Assembly: GCF_021560175.1 (NCBI RefSeq)
Contig: NZ_CP091110.1
Coordinates: 6,059,001-6,123,000 of the forward strand
DNA length: 64,000 bases
DNA from: Neobacillus drentensis
Lineage (GTDB): Bacteria > Bacillota > Bacilli > Bacillales > Cytobacillaceae
Direction: 5' to 3'
Positions within the stretch are counted from its first letter, which is position 1. Each line of letters starts with the position of its first letter. The translations under genes and the position numbers were made by a program. A model generated the notes under the pieces. It saw nothing but the letters and a program-made list of their open reading frames with translations, ran no database searches and had not been told where the DNA came from. Shown here in pieces: positions 40,882-49,568 of the stretch.

Positions 40882-42114
40882 TTACCTTGATGGAATCACA
40901 GGAACCCATTCGCCCTGTGAAATTCCTTCTTTTTCTGAACTAATCTCGACAATACCATCGCTTTTAACCAATGTAGTAATCAATCCCGACTTACCAATAA
41001 TGGGCTCAGCCCACCATTCGCCGTTCTTTTCGAAGAGACGGACGCGGATATAATCAGCCCGGCCCATCGAGGATGGAATATTTTTCGTTATTTTTGCAAG
41101 AATACGATCCGGTTTGCGCTCACTTGTTTCTCCTTTTAATTTGCGAAGAACACGCTCGCCGAATAGTTTAAAGATAATCATCGCGCTGGCAGGATGTCCC
41201 GGCAGACCAATGACGGGCTTTCCATTCGCTAAAGCTAGAATCGTAGGTTTTCCCGGCTTGATGCTGATCCCGTGGACGAACACGCCCGGTTCGCCTAATG
41301 ATTGGATAACATCTGTTGTATAGTCTTTTGCTCCAACCGAGCTGCCGCCTGAAAGGATTAAACAATCGACCTCCTCATAAAGGGCATGGGCACGCTCGCG
41401 AAATTCAGCAAAGTCATCACGGACGATCCCGCCGTATACCACATCAACATTCCATTCCTGGGCAAGTCCTGCAATGGTTAAATAGTTGATATCACGGATC
41501 TGCCCTTCCTGCAATGTTTCTGTTTGGTATGGGACGATTTCATCACCTGAAGACAGATAACCGACCTTTACTTTCCTAAAAACCGTTACATGGGTCACTC
41601 CTAATGAAGCGAGTGCCCCTAATTCCTGAGGCCGAAGCTTTGTTCCGCTTGTAAGAAGAATTTCTCCCCTTTTAATATCTTCTCCGGCACGAATCACATT
41701 TTCTAAAGGAGCGATCTGCTTGTACGTATTGAGAAGTGAATCCACATCCTCGCAGTGTTCAATCATGATAACGCTGTCACTTCCCTTGGGGAGCATACCG
41801 CCTGTCGGGACATAAACAGCGCTGCCCTTCGTTACTTCTACCGTCGGAACTTCACCCATTTTTACTTCACCCGCAACAGTTAAAAAGCCGGGCATGGATT
41901 CAGAGGAACCATACGTATCTTTGGCGCGGACAGCATAACCATCAACAGTTGAGCGGTCAAAGCTCGGTACATTTTCCTTAGCAGCCACCGGACTCGCGAG
42001 AATATAATGGAGGGCGCTTGAGAGCTCCCTAACCTCTGTATCCACAGTCGCTGATATTTTTTCATCTATTAAGGTAAATGTTTCTTCAACTGTCTTGACT
42101 TTGAAAAATTGCAT
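40882..42114 (-). CDS. moeA: molybdopterin molybdotransferase MoeA
   Basis: MoeA inserts molybdate into adenylylated molybdopterin with release of AMP. The 410-aa protein has all typical segments: PSFDRSTVDGYAVRAKDTYG, GSDSVIMIEHCEDVD, KVGYLSSGDEIVPY, LSGGSSVGAKDYTTDV, GKPVIGLPGHPASAMIIF and the C-terminal beta-barrel domain to DGIVEISSEKEG. It lies 27 nt after mobA and 13 nt before the second, fused MoeA in one transcript. Confidence 0.95.
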   Translation of the reverse strand: MQFFKVKTVEETFTLIDEKISATVDTEVRELSSALHYILASPVAAKENVPSFDRSTVDGYAVRAKDTYGSSESMPGFLTVAGEVKMGEVPTVEVTKGSAVYVPTGGMLPKGSDSVIMIEHCEDVDSLLNTYKQIAPLENVIRAGEDIKRGEILLTSGTKLRPQELGALASLGVTHVTVFRKVKVGYLSSGDEIVPYQTETLQEGQIRDINYLTIAGLAQEWNVDVVYGGIVRDDFAEFRERAHALYEEVDCLILSGGSSVGAKDYTTDVIQSLGEPGVFVHGISIKPGKPTILALANGKPVIGLPGHPASAMIIFKLFGERVLRKLKGETSERKPDRILAKITKNIPSSMGRADYIRVRLFEKNGEWWAEPIIGKSGLITTLVKSDGIVEISSEKEGISQGEWVPVIPSR

Positions 42115-42141
42115 GGTTCCCTTACTCCCCCTTAGATCTTT

Positions 42142-42750
42142 CTACATGTTTAAAAAATCAGACTCAGCTTTCTTTTTGGCCTCTTCATATTCTTCTGGGT
42201 GATTCATATTAAAAAAGACTTGATCTAACCCCATTTGACTATAGGTTTCCAGCTCTTTTTCCGTTAGGTAGAGCACGTTCAAGTGGTCGAGCAACTGTTT
42301 CATTCGCAGCTGTCCTGCATGAATCTGTTCCTCTATAACAGCAGCAGATTGCTTTTTAAAAACAGAAAATAGCGGCTGCTGTTTGCCGTGGATGACGGGT
42401 ATGACCGCATCATAGTGCAGGGCATTGGTAACCAGGGCCTGAGCCAGCTCGTTCGACAGAAACGGCATATCACAGGCCACAATCAAATTGAGATCGTAGT
42501 CTGACGCCGTAAGGCCTGCGTGCACTCCCGCAAGCGGCCCTCGGCCGGGATAGTGGTCCGGGACCATCCGTACATTTAAAAATTCATATTGTTCAGAATC
42601 ATTCGTTACTAGAATTATATCATCAAAAAGAAGTTTTAGCTTATCTGCTATTCTTTCAATATTCGTTTTTTCATTGATTTTAAGCAGGGCTTTGTTTGTG
42701 CCCATCCGGCTGGATTTCCCGCCTGCTAAAATAATGGCTGCAGCTTTCAT
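42142..42750 (-). CDS. mobA: molybdenum cofactor guanylyltransferase MobA
   Basis: MobA joins GMP to molybdopterin to form the guanine dinucleotide cofactor used by bis-MGD enzymes such as formate dehydrogenase. The 202-aa nucleotidyltransferase begins with the GTP-binding signature ILAGGKSSRMGTNKALLKI, followed by VPDHYPGRGPLAGVHAGL and LIVACDMPFLSNELAQALV with the metal-binding Asp. AAGGTG precedes the ATG. Its place beside fdhE and fdhA suits a bis-MGD enzyme. Confidence 0.94.
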   Translation of the reverse strand: MKAAAIILAGGKSSRMGTNKALLKINEKTNIERIADKLKLLFDDIILVTNDSEQYEFLNVRMVPDHYPGRGPLAGVHAGLTASDYDLNLIVACDMPFLSNELAQALVTNALHYDAVIPVIHGKQQPLFSVFKKQSAAVIEEQIHAGQLRMKQLLDHLNVLYLTEKELETYSQMGLDQVFFNMNHPEEYEEAKKKAESDFLNM

Positions 42751-42766
42751 TTATAAAAGCACCTTC

Positions 42767-43576
42767 TTAATTTGTCTCTTTCTTTTCCCCGACGGAATGA
42801 TACCCATTTTCCTGAGCGGCCATATCGAGATGAATGGAATTAAGGTCCAATAATGCCACCGACGGTTTTGTAATATATTGTCTGCTATCAATTATTTTAA
42901 TATAGCCGTTACATTCCTCGCAAACTTGAATTTTCGACGTTACATCATCTTCAATTTCTAAAAAATAAATACTGTGATGATCTTCATTGCCGCAGTGTGA
43001 GCACTCCAAGCGTCTTGCAGACCAATGAGCAAAACAGCGCGGGCAGTGGATGATCTTTTTTCCCTCTTCATTGATGGCTGCTAGTCTAACAGGTTCACCG
43101 CAAACAGGGCAGCCCGCACCTGGGACAGCATGGTCAATTGCAGGCTGAACCTTTTCTGCCATTAGCTGCAGGTATGGCCGCAGGGCGGTTTCGGCAAGGA
43201 AATGGGGGATCCATTCTTCAAGCCCATTTTCCTCTGCATAGGCTGTAAAATAGACATGATTAAAAGCAAAGGCTTCTTCAATCCAGCGAATGGCTGTTTC
43301 CTCAGTAAGCAAGGAACAGATACCAGAAAGCTTCGGCTCTAACTCAGGATTATTGTTTACAAGTAGGTCGGTAACTTCCTCTATCCACTGTAAAAATAGT
43401 GAAATTTCAAAATCAATAGCCGTTAAAGCGGCAGCAGGAACCCCTGCCTCCATGGCTGCTTTATCAAGGTTTGGTCTGATGGTTTCCGGATCAAGCTGCA
43501 GCTTCCACTGTTCTTGAAGCTTGACGATCTCTTTTTGCAGTTCCTGGTATTCCTTTGAAACAACGGATTTAATCAT
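42767..43576 (-). CDS. fdhE: formate dehydrogenase accessory protein FdhE
   Basis: FdhE is a rubredoxin-like protein needed for assembly of respiratory, Tat-exported formate dehydrogenases; it interacts with the catalytic subunit. The 269-aa product has four CxxC motifs (CPVC, CPRC, CSHC, CEEC) in its C-terminal half, the iron-binding site of the family, and a helical N-terminal half. The ATG at 43576 (MIKSVVSKEY) follows GAGGTG; the frame could start 15 nt upstream without a Shine-Dalgarno. A hairpin lies between it and the cytochrome subunit gene. Confidence 0.9.
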   Translation of the reverse strand: MIKSVVSKEYQELQKEIVKLQEQWKLQLDPETIRPNLDKAAMEAGVPAAALTAIDFEISLFLQWIEEVTDLLVNNNPELEPKLSGICSLLTEETAIRWIEEAFAFNHVYFTAYAEENGLEEWIPHFLAETALRPYLQLMAEKVQPAIDHAVPGAGCPVCGEPVRLAAINEEGKKIIHCPRCFAHWSARRLECSHCGNEDHHSIYFLEIEDDVTSKIQVCEECNGYIKIIDSRQYITKPSVALLDLNSIHLDMAAQENGYHSVGEKKETN

Positions 43577-43605
43577 GTTCTCACACCTCATATTTGTGAT
43601 AAGAA

Positions 43606-43631
43606 ATGGCTGTCCTATTTTCGACAGCCAT
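43606..43631 (-). terminator. hairpin after the cytochrome b subunit gene
   Basis: Minus-strand ATGGCTGTC-GAAAATAG-GACAGCCAT followed by TTCTTATC. The weak U-tract suggests partial termination or mRNA processing between the structural and accessory genes. Confidence 0.55.
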
Positions 43632-43675
43632 CCCTTTTTTAAAAATATAAAATTTATTCGAATGGTTGTATTATA

Positions 43676-44389
43676 TTAGGCACCCTTTTTACGTTTCGGA
43701 TCATCTAAGTTAGGGAAGTTGCCTTTTTTCACTTCTTCGTCATACCAGTCCTCATAGTGGCCTTTTGCCCACCATGCTGGAACCTTGCCTGTTACAACAC
43801 CTGAATAACCTGGTCTAGAGTGTTTGTGCACAACAGAAAGATAAATATGGCCGACAATAACGGCAATTCCTAAGCCAAACCCAACATTATGAAGGACATA
43901 ACCCCACTGAACAAGTGCTCTTGGAAAAAATTCAGGGAACCACATCGTGAAGCCTGAAACAATCACCAAGATGGCGCAAAAGATCTGAAGAATGGAGTTA
44001 ATTTTTTCACCCGCGTTAAAGAATGTCTGTTTTACATGATCAAACCTTAAACCAAACAACTCTTTCACAAAATTACCGAAAAACTGGAGATCCCGCTTTT
44101 TCCACGTGATTAATTCTTTCGTCCAGAGAAAAAGGAACTTAGGACTAAAGATCAGCAAGACGAATGTAGGTGTAATAAATACTACAGCAAAAATTCTGTG
44201 TAACAGCCGAGCATTTGCCGGACCGCCAAAAACTGGATATAGCCAGTCAAAGAATTCGGTATACATGGGCAGGGCTGTGATGTAAAGGGCAAAGAAGGCT
44301 ATTCCATTGATCGCATGTGCCCAAACAAATGCCTTAGGAAAGCGGCGAATTTGTTCATTAGCCTTTGGATGCTTTTGATGATTACTCAT
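43676..44389 (-). CDS. formate dehydrogenase cytochrome b556 (gamma) subunit
   Basis: A 237-aa integral membrane di-haem cytochrome b of the FdnI/FdoI type that passes electrons from the Fe-S subunit to quinone. Four hydrophobic helices are seen (about residues 18-38, 55-75, 115-135, 150-172). His candidates for haem ligation are in FVWAHAINGIAFF, NARLLHRIFAVVFI, YVLHNVGFGLGIAVIVGHIYL and SVVHKHSRPGYSG. The start at 44389 has GGAGGGGAT upstream and overlaps the end of the Fe-S subunit gene by 8 nt. This fixes the enzyme as the membrane-bound respiratory type. Confidence 0.92.
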   Translation of the reverse strand: MSNHQKHPKANEQIRRFPKAFVWAHAINGIAFFALYITALPMYTEFFDWLYPVFGGPANARLLHRIFAVVFITPTFVLLIFSPKFLFLWTKELITWKKRDLQFFGNFVKELFGLRFDHVKQTFFNAGEKINSILQIFCAILVIVSGFTMWFPEFFPRALVQWGYVLHNVGFGLGIAVIVGHIYLSVVHKHSRPGYSGVVTGKVPAWWAKGHYEDWYDEEVKKGNFPNLDDPKRKKGA

Positions 44390-45206
44390 GGCTATCCCCT
44401 CCATCTTCCTGACCTTGTGTTCTTTTACTAATAATATTATTGGTAATAAATGCTCCGACAAGCGCCATCGTTGTGGCACCAAGCATCATTTTGCCGATTG
44501 GCTGTGCGTAATCTTTCCAAACGACTGCAGATGTTGGAACCTTAGGATTTTCCGGAAGACCATAAACACTCGGCCGTTCAGCCAGCAGGTAGATGGTGTG
44601 TGTACCGCCGACCCCTTCTGGATTATAGATGTTCGCATTAGGGAAACGATCTTTAATCTCAGCTAAACGTTTCCGGGCTCTTGCCAGCATTTCATCTTTT
44701 TTGCCAAACTGCATCGCATCGGTATGGCAAGTCGTCACGCAGGCAGGCTGTAAGCCTTCTTCGAGACGATCCGTACACATCGTACACTTTTGAGATTTTT
44801 TGTATTCTTTACCGTTCTTATCTTTGTAAGTCTTTAATGAAATCACTTCAAATGGACAGTTTTGTACGCAATAGCCGCAGCCTACGCACTTATCATGGTC
44901 AATCACAACAGAGCCAAATTTTGAGTAGCTGATGGCATTCTCAGGACAAACCTTTTCACAGGCAGCCGTATCACAATGGAAGCAGGATGAGTGACGGAAA
45001 AGGTATTCTAAATCGCCTTTTCCGTTTTCATGCTCGACATATTGAAGAACATTCCATGTATCAGCACTTGTTTTTGGATGTGATTGGGCACTTCCTTGGA
45101 ATGCCGTTACTTCTGCCGGAAGGTCATTCCAGTTTTTACAGGCCACCATACAGGCTTTACAGCCGTCACATCTGGTAACGTCAACGTATTTTACGTATTC
45201 AGCCAT
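44382..45206 (-). CDS. formate dehydrogenase iron-sulfur (beta) subunit
   Basis: The 274-aa electron-transfer subunit, of FdnH/FdoH type. Four ferredoxin-like cysteine groups are visible: CDGCKACMVAC, CFHCDTAACEKVC, CVGCGYCVQNC and CTMC...CVTTC, enough for four [4Fe-4S] clusters. A C-terminal transmembrane helix (GKMMLGATTMALVGAFITNNI) anchors it to the membrane next to the cytochrome subunit. It has no signal peptide, so it should be exported together with the Tat-bearing catalytic subunit. The ATG at 45206 lies directly after the fdhA stop and uses AAGGAGGG within the fdhA end. Confidence 0.93.
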   Translation of the reverse strand: MAEYVKYVDVTRCDGCKACMVACKNWNDLPAEVTAFQGSAQSHPKTSADTWNVLQYVEHENGKGDLEYLFRHSSCFHCDTAACEKVCPENAISYSKFGSVVIDHDKCVGCGYCVQNCPFEVISLKTYKDKNGKEYKKSQKCTMCTDRLEEGLQPACVTTCHTDAMQFGKKDEMLARARKRLAEIKDRFPNANIYNPEGVGGTHTIYLLAERPSVYGLPENPKVPTSAVVWKDYAQPIGKMMLGATTMALVGAFITNNIISKRTQGQEDGGDSHE

Positions 45207-45208
45207 CA

Positions 45209-48193
45209 CTAAGCCCTCCTTATGTCACATAGGAATGCTTTATATTCCGGAATCATCGTGTTGGCATCCCCAATATGTGGAGTCAGGCGGTTTGCTGTTG
45301 CTCCTGTTGCGTACCCTTTGTATCCAAAATTCCAAGGCATTCCGATTTGGTGCACTATTTTACCTTTAACGGTAAACGGTTTGTAGCGTTTTGTTACCAT
45401 TGCATAGGCTTCAATTTTGCCGCGGGCAGAGGTGACAATAATTTTGTCTTTATTTTTGATTCCTTTTTCTTTGGCAAGTTCTTCACTTAATTCAACATAC
45501 ATATATCTAGCAATCTCGGAAAGCCACTCTTGGTTACGCGTCATCGAACCTGATTGCCAGTGAGCTTCCGTTCGATAGGTGGTTGCAACAATCGGATAGT
45601 CCACCTTGTAGCCTTTTTTGTTAAAGTCACCATCGTTAATGACAACGGCAGGGTTTAAATTTACGGATGAGAATGCGTTAACTACTGGACTCTCAAATGG
45701 CTCATAGTGTTCTGGGAACGGGCCGTCATTCATCGTTGGTGCAAATAATAAAGCAACTCCGTCTTTGTTCATCATAAAGGCACCTGTGCCGCCTGGATCG
45801 GTAGGCGCTATGACTGCTTTAAAGTCTGGGACATCATTTCCGATCCATTTCTTCTGGGCAGCATCCCACCAAATCACTGCTTTTTCCTGGCTCCATGGCT
45901 TACCGCTTGGGTCTGCCGAAGCACGGTTGTATAGAATCCGACGGTTTGCCGGCCAAGCAAAGGACCAATTCAAGAAATTTCCGCCGCCTGTATCTTTATT
46001 ATCACGGCGCTGCGATAGATTTTTTCCTTCTTCAGGATAGAAGCCCGAATAAATCCAGTTACCGCTGGAAGTGGTGCCATCATCTTTTAAATCGCCAAAG
46101 GTTTTTACTAATTTACCTGTTTTAAGGTCATAACCGTTAATTTCCTTGGCAATGCTGTCTAAATTTGGTGCTTCACCGGTGCCATAATTCCAATCAAGGG
46201 CTAAGAATGGCTGATCGGCTGATTTTAGACTGTTTGCATATAGCTTTTTAAGCTTCATTGCCAGTTCATGAACGATATCAAGGTCCGGACGGGACTCACC
46301 CTTCGGCTCAATTGCTTTCCAGCGGTACTGCATCCAGCGTGAGCTGTTTGAAATACTCCCTTCTTTTTCATACGAAGAACAAGCCGGAAGAAGGAAGACT
46401 TCTGTTTTAATGCTGGCTGAATCATTACCTGCTTCTTTTTGCCAAAAGGCTGACGTTTCTGTTTCCCAAAGGTCAACAGCAACAAGCCATTTTAAGTTAC
46501 CAAGGGCTTCTTTTTCTTTACCGGCGTTAGGTCCGCCGACAACTGGGTTTGTACCCCAAAGGAATGCACCCTCAAGCTCCTTGTTGAACATCGCTTTAAA
46601 TAAGTTAATATGCGAGTAGTTTTTATTGCCTTTTGGTAAAAACTGATAGCCGAACTCGTTATTTTTGGTCGCATTTGCTCCGTACCAAGATTTCAATAAG
46701 CTGACCACAAATTTTGGTTTGTTGCTCCAATAACCAGATGGTGGTGTTTCTTTTTTCAAGTATCCATCCAATGTAGCATGCTCCGGAAACGTTGCTTTTG
46801 GTGCAGCAAGGTAACCCGTTAAGTTATCCCATAACAAGCCAAAGTCCGTTGAGCCTTGAACGTTGGATTCACCGCGCATCGCATTGATTCCTCCGCCCGG
46901 CAGCCCAATATTACCTAATAGAAGCTGCAGGATTGCAAAAATCCGAACGTTTTGTGAGCCAACCGTATGCTGGGTTGTCCCCATTGCATAAAGGATGGTA
47001 CCTGATTTACCTACTTTTCCTGTTTCACAGAAGGCTTTACAAACCTTTAAGTAATCTTCTTTTGGTGTTCCTGTTACGGACGTTACCGTATCCACATCAT
47101 AGCGGGAATAGTGTTTTTTCATTAATTGAAAGACCGAACGAGGATGTGCTAAGGTTTCATCCTTCACTGGTTTTCCATCCGGAGTGGTTTCAATCCCCCA
47201 CTTCGTTTTATCGTAAACTCGTTTTGCTTCATCATATCCAGAGAAAAGGCCATCTTTAAAATCGTAGCCTTCTTTCACGATAAAGGAAGCATTTGTATAT
47301 TTCACAACATAGTCTTTGTGAATGAGATTATTTTCAATAGCATATTTAATCATACCGCCGACAAACGGAATATCCGTTCCAGAACGAAGCGGGGCATAGA
47401 GATCAGACACGGCAGATGTCCGTGTATAACGCGGATCGACGCTGATAATTTTTCCGCCCTTTTCCTTCGCTTTTGTCAGCCATCTAAAACTGATTGGATG
47501 ATTTTCAGCAGGATTGGCTCCCATAATGAGGGCACAATCTGTCCACTGTAGGTCATTCCAGTGATTTGTCATTGCTCCACGACCAAATGTAGGTGCCAGA
47601 CCGGCAACCGTAGAACTATGTCATATTCGTGCCTGGTGCTCTAAGTATGTGACACCAAGCCCTCTCATTAATTTTGATACCAAATAGGTTTCTTCATTAT
47701 CCAATGCCGCGCCGCCAAGGCTGGCAATCTTTTCTGTTTTATTTACGGTAATGCCTGCTTCTTTCTCTACGAATGAAGCATCACGTGTTTCCTTCGTACG
47801 TTTGGCGATGGTGTCAAGCATCCATTCCCAATCTTTTTCTTCCCACTTATTGCTGCCAGGAGCGCGATACAGTGGTTTTGTTACTCGTTTTTCAGATGTA
47901 TAAATTTGTCGTAATGTTGTTCCTTTACTGCATAGTTTACCTTCGTTAATCGGGTTATCCGGATCCCCTTCCGTATAAACCACGGTATTATTTTTGGTGT
48001 GGACGAGTATTCCGCATCCTACACCACAAAAGCAGCAAATGGTTGGTGTTACAGTAGCTTTGGCAATCTTGAAATTTTTTGTATTCGCATAGGCTTTTTT
48101 ATCATTAAAGCCTAGTTCAACAACTGCAAGAGTTGCGGCCGTTGCACCTGATAGCTTTAAGAATTGCCGGCGGTTTAAGTTCATTTCAACCAT
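45209..48193 (-). CDS. fdhA: selenocysteine-containing formate dehydrogenase, catalytic (alpha) subunit
   Basis: Bis-MGD enzyme that oxidises formate to CO2. The reading frame runs through one in-frame TGA (47621-47623), giving 994 residues with Sec191. Residues 1-30 hold a Tat signal (LNRRQFLKLSG). A [4Fe-4S] motif follows (CCFCGVGCG ... LCSKG). Flanking text EHQARI-Sec-HSSTVAGLAPTFGRGA mirrors the E. coli FdnG Sec196 site. After it come the molybdopterin domains (CALIMGANPAENHPI; GMPWNFGY near the C-terminus). A matching SECIS hairpin follows the TGA. The ATG at 48193 follows AAGGAG. If TGA were read as stop, both halves would be useless; each half aligns with family members without gap, so this is not a degraded gene. 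Confidence 0.92.
47592..47623 (-). promoter_or_regulatory. bacterial SECIS element with UGA codon
   Basis: UGA is followed after exactly 11 nt by GGTTGCCGGTCTGGCACC. This folds as GG(U)UGCC / GGCACC, a 6-bp stem with one bulged U, and a GGUCU loop. The E. coli fdhF SECIS has the same 11-nt spacing, bulged U and GGUCU loop, the parts contacted by SelB. The hairpin lies inside coding sequence, so the match also reflects protein conservation. Confidence 0.88.
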
Positions 48194-48313
48194 CACTATT
48201 CTCCTTCCCAAAAATGATTAGAACATCCCTCTGAAAGCAGCCGTACCTTTCCTATTGGTATTACGGACATGCTTTTTTCTCTCTATTTAGTTACTGCGGT
48301 TTTAACTCTGTTT

Positions 48314-49090
48314 TTAATTCCCCCCTTCAATGCTTCTCTCCAAGTCTATTTCTTGTGAAAGATCATTTTTGACTCTTCCTGTAGAGGTATAGACCGTAGC
48401 CATTTTCCCTCTTAAATAGCCGATTACCTCAATATTTAAGAACTTTGCCAGCTGAACAGCCTGTTTGGTGGCGGCAGTACGGGACCCGATAACAGGAAAG
48501 CCAAATTTTGCTGCTTTTGAGAGCATTTCATATGAAACCCTTCCAGTTGTCAGTAAAATTAACCGTTCAGGAGGTAAACCCTGTCGTAGTGCGTGACCAA
48601 TAATTTTATCAACTGCATTATGGCGGCCAATATCTTCACGGAGAGTGATGGTGCCGTCTTCCTCGACAATGCAAGCTCCATGCATTCCGCCTGTTTCCAG
48701 ATAAAGGCTAGAGGCTAAAGCAAACTCACTTCTCTTTTTTAATAAGTAACTTAATAGATATTTTTGGCATGCAGCCACCTTGGCAAAGTTTTTAACATCG
48801 GTCATTGAGAAGAAGGTTACCCCTCTGCCACAACCGGCCGTATAGTGTTTCTTTTTCAAAAAAAACTGTTCCTCATCAAACTGCGAATAAAGGGAAACAT
48901 GGATTGCTCCCATCTCTTCATCTATTGTTATGGTTTCAATATCGTTTGCATCCTGGATGAATCCTTCAGAGAACAAATACCCATATGTCCAATCGTCTAG
49001 ATTGTATTTCGTCAATTGAAAAACAGCTATCTCATAGCCGTTTAGATGTAAGGATATTGGATATTCATCGGGACAACCTTTGCGGTTCAT
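48314..49090 (-). CDS. fdhD: formate dehydrogenase sulfurtransferase FdhD
   Basis: FdhD moves sulfur from a cysteine desulfurase to the molybdenum cofactor of formate dehydrogenase and is needed for activity. The 258-aa protein has WTYGYLFSEGFIQ, the conserved TAGCGRG (Cys87), the LETGGMHGACIV segment, DIGRHNAVDKIIG and LTTGRVSYEMLSKAA. The second Cys of the E. coli CxxC loop is Gly here (C-G-R-G), as in some other family members. AAGGAGGGG precedes the ATG. It is the first gene of the run and lies 120 nt upstream of fdhA. Confidence 0.94.
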   Translation of the reverse strand: MNRKGCPDEYPISLHLNGYEIAVFQLTKYNLDDWTYGYLFSEGFIQDANDIETITIDEEMGAIHVSLYSQFDEEQFFLKKKHYTAGCGRGVTFFSMTDVKNFAKVAACQKYLLSYLLKKRSEFALASSLYLETGGMHGACIVEEDGTITLREDIGRHNAVDKIIGHALRQGLPPERLILLTTGRVSYEMLSKAAKFGFPVIGSRTAATKQAVQLAKFLNIEVIGYLRGKMATVYTSTGRVKNDLSQEIDLERSIEGGN

Positions 49091-49568
49091 ACCATCCCCT
49101 CCTTGAGGAAATTTTCCTTATTCTTCATTTTAAAAATAGGACCAATGTCACTCAGCGATTAATGTCACAGCCCTTAACGGAATTTGCCAAGCGAAGGGAG
49201 GAGTTAAGACATTTGAAGTATTTAGACTCCCTTAAGAATGGCGGTATTATCACCTTGGCCTTATTTGTGTCAGATTTCCAACAAAATATAAAAGATAACA
49301 AATTAATCAATGTAGCTATAATAATTACAGCTCAAAGGAAAACGTTTACATTTGACTTTTAGCTGTCTTTTGAGATTATCGTACTTCCAGCAGGTTATTT
49401 TGAAAGTAATATTTATCACTAAGTATCCTTGTTAATAGTACTATTGGTCCATTTGTCATTTTTTTGTAACTATTAATTAAATCGCAACCGACTATAGTAG
49501 TTTCCTGTTATATTTTTTATTTTGTTTTATAATAAGGAAGGAGTTATTTTCTAAAGGAGGCATACATA
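49091..49568. other. fdhD-pdxK intergenic region
   Basis: A 478-nt gap between divergent genes. It holds two direct AATGTCAC repeats at 49144-49151 and 49161-49168 (17-nt period) near the expected fdhD promoter, a cre-like site at 49337-49350, and a plus-strand TTGACT-17-ATTATC candidate promoter at about 49352-49380. A TATAAT at 49530 lies near pdxK. A plus-strand open frame at 48985-49362 overlaps fdhD and is not called. Confidence 0.5.
49337..49350. promoter_or_regulatory. cre-like CcpA site
   Basis: TGTAAACGTTTTCC on the minus strand matches 13 of 14 positions of TGWAARCGYTWNCW. It could act on the formate dehydrogenase genes (start 247 nt away) or on the pdxK side. Confidence 0.55.

Noticed and set aside
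47592..48193. fdhA as a frameshifted or nonsense pseudogene made of two genes
   Set aside because: The frame is continuous through one TGA at the exact Sec position, with a SECIS hairpin at the right distance and intact motifs on both sides.
48985..49362. 125-codon plus-strand frame over the fdhD start
   Set aside because: It overlaps the well-supported fdhD start antisense, has no Shine-Dalgarno and no recognisable product.
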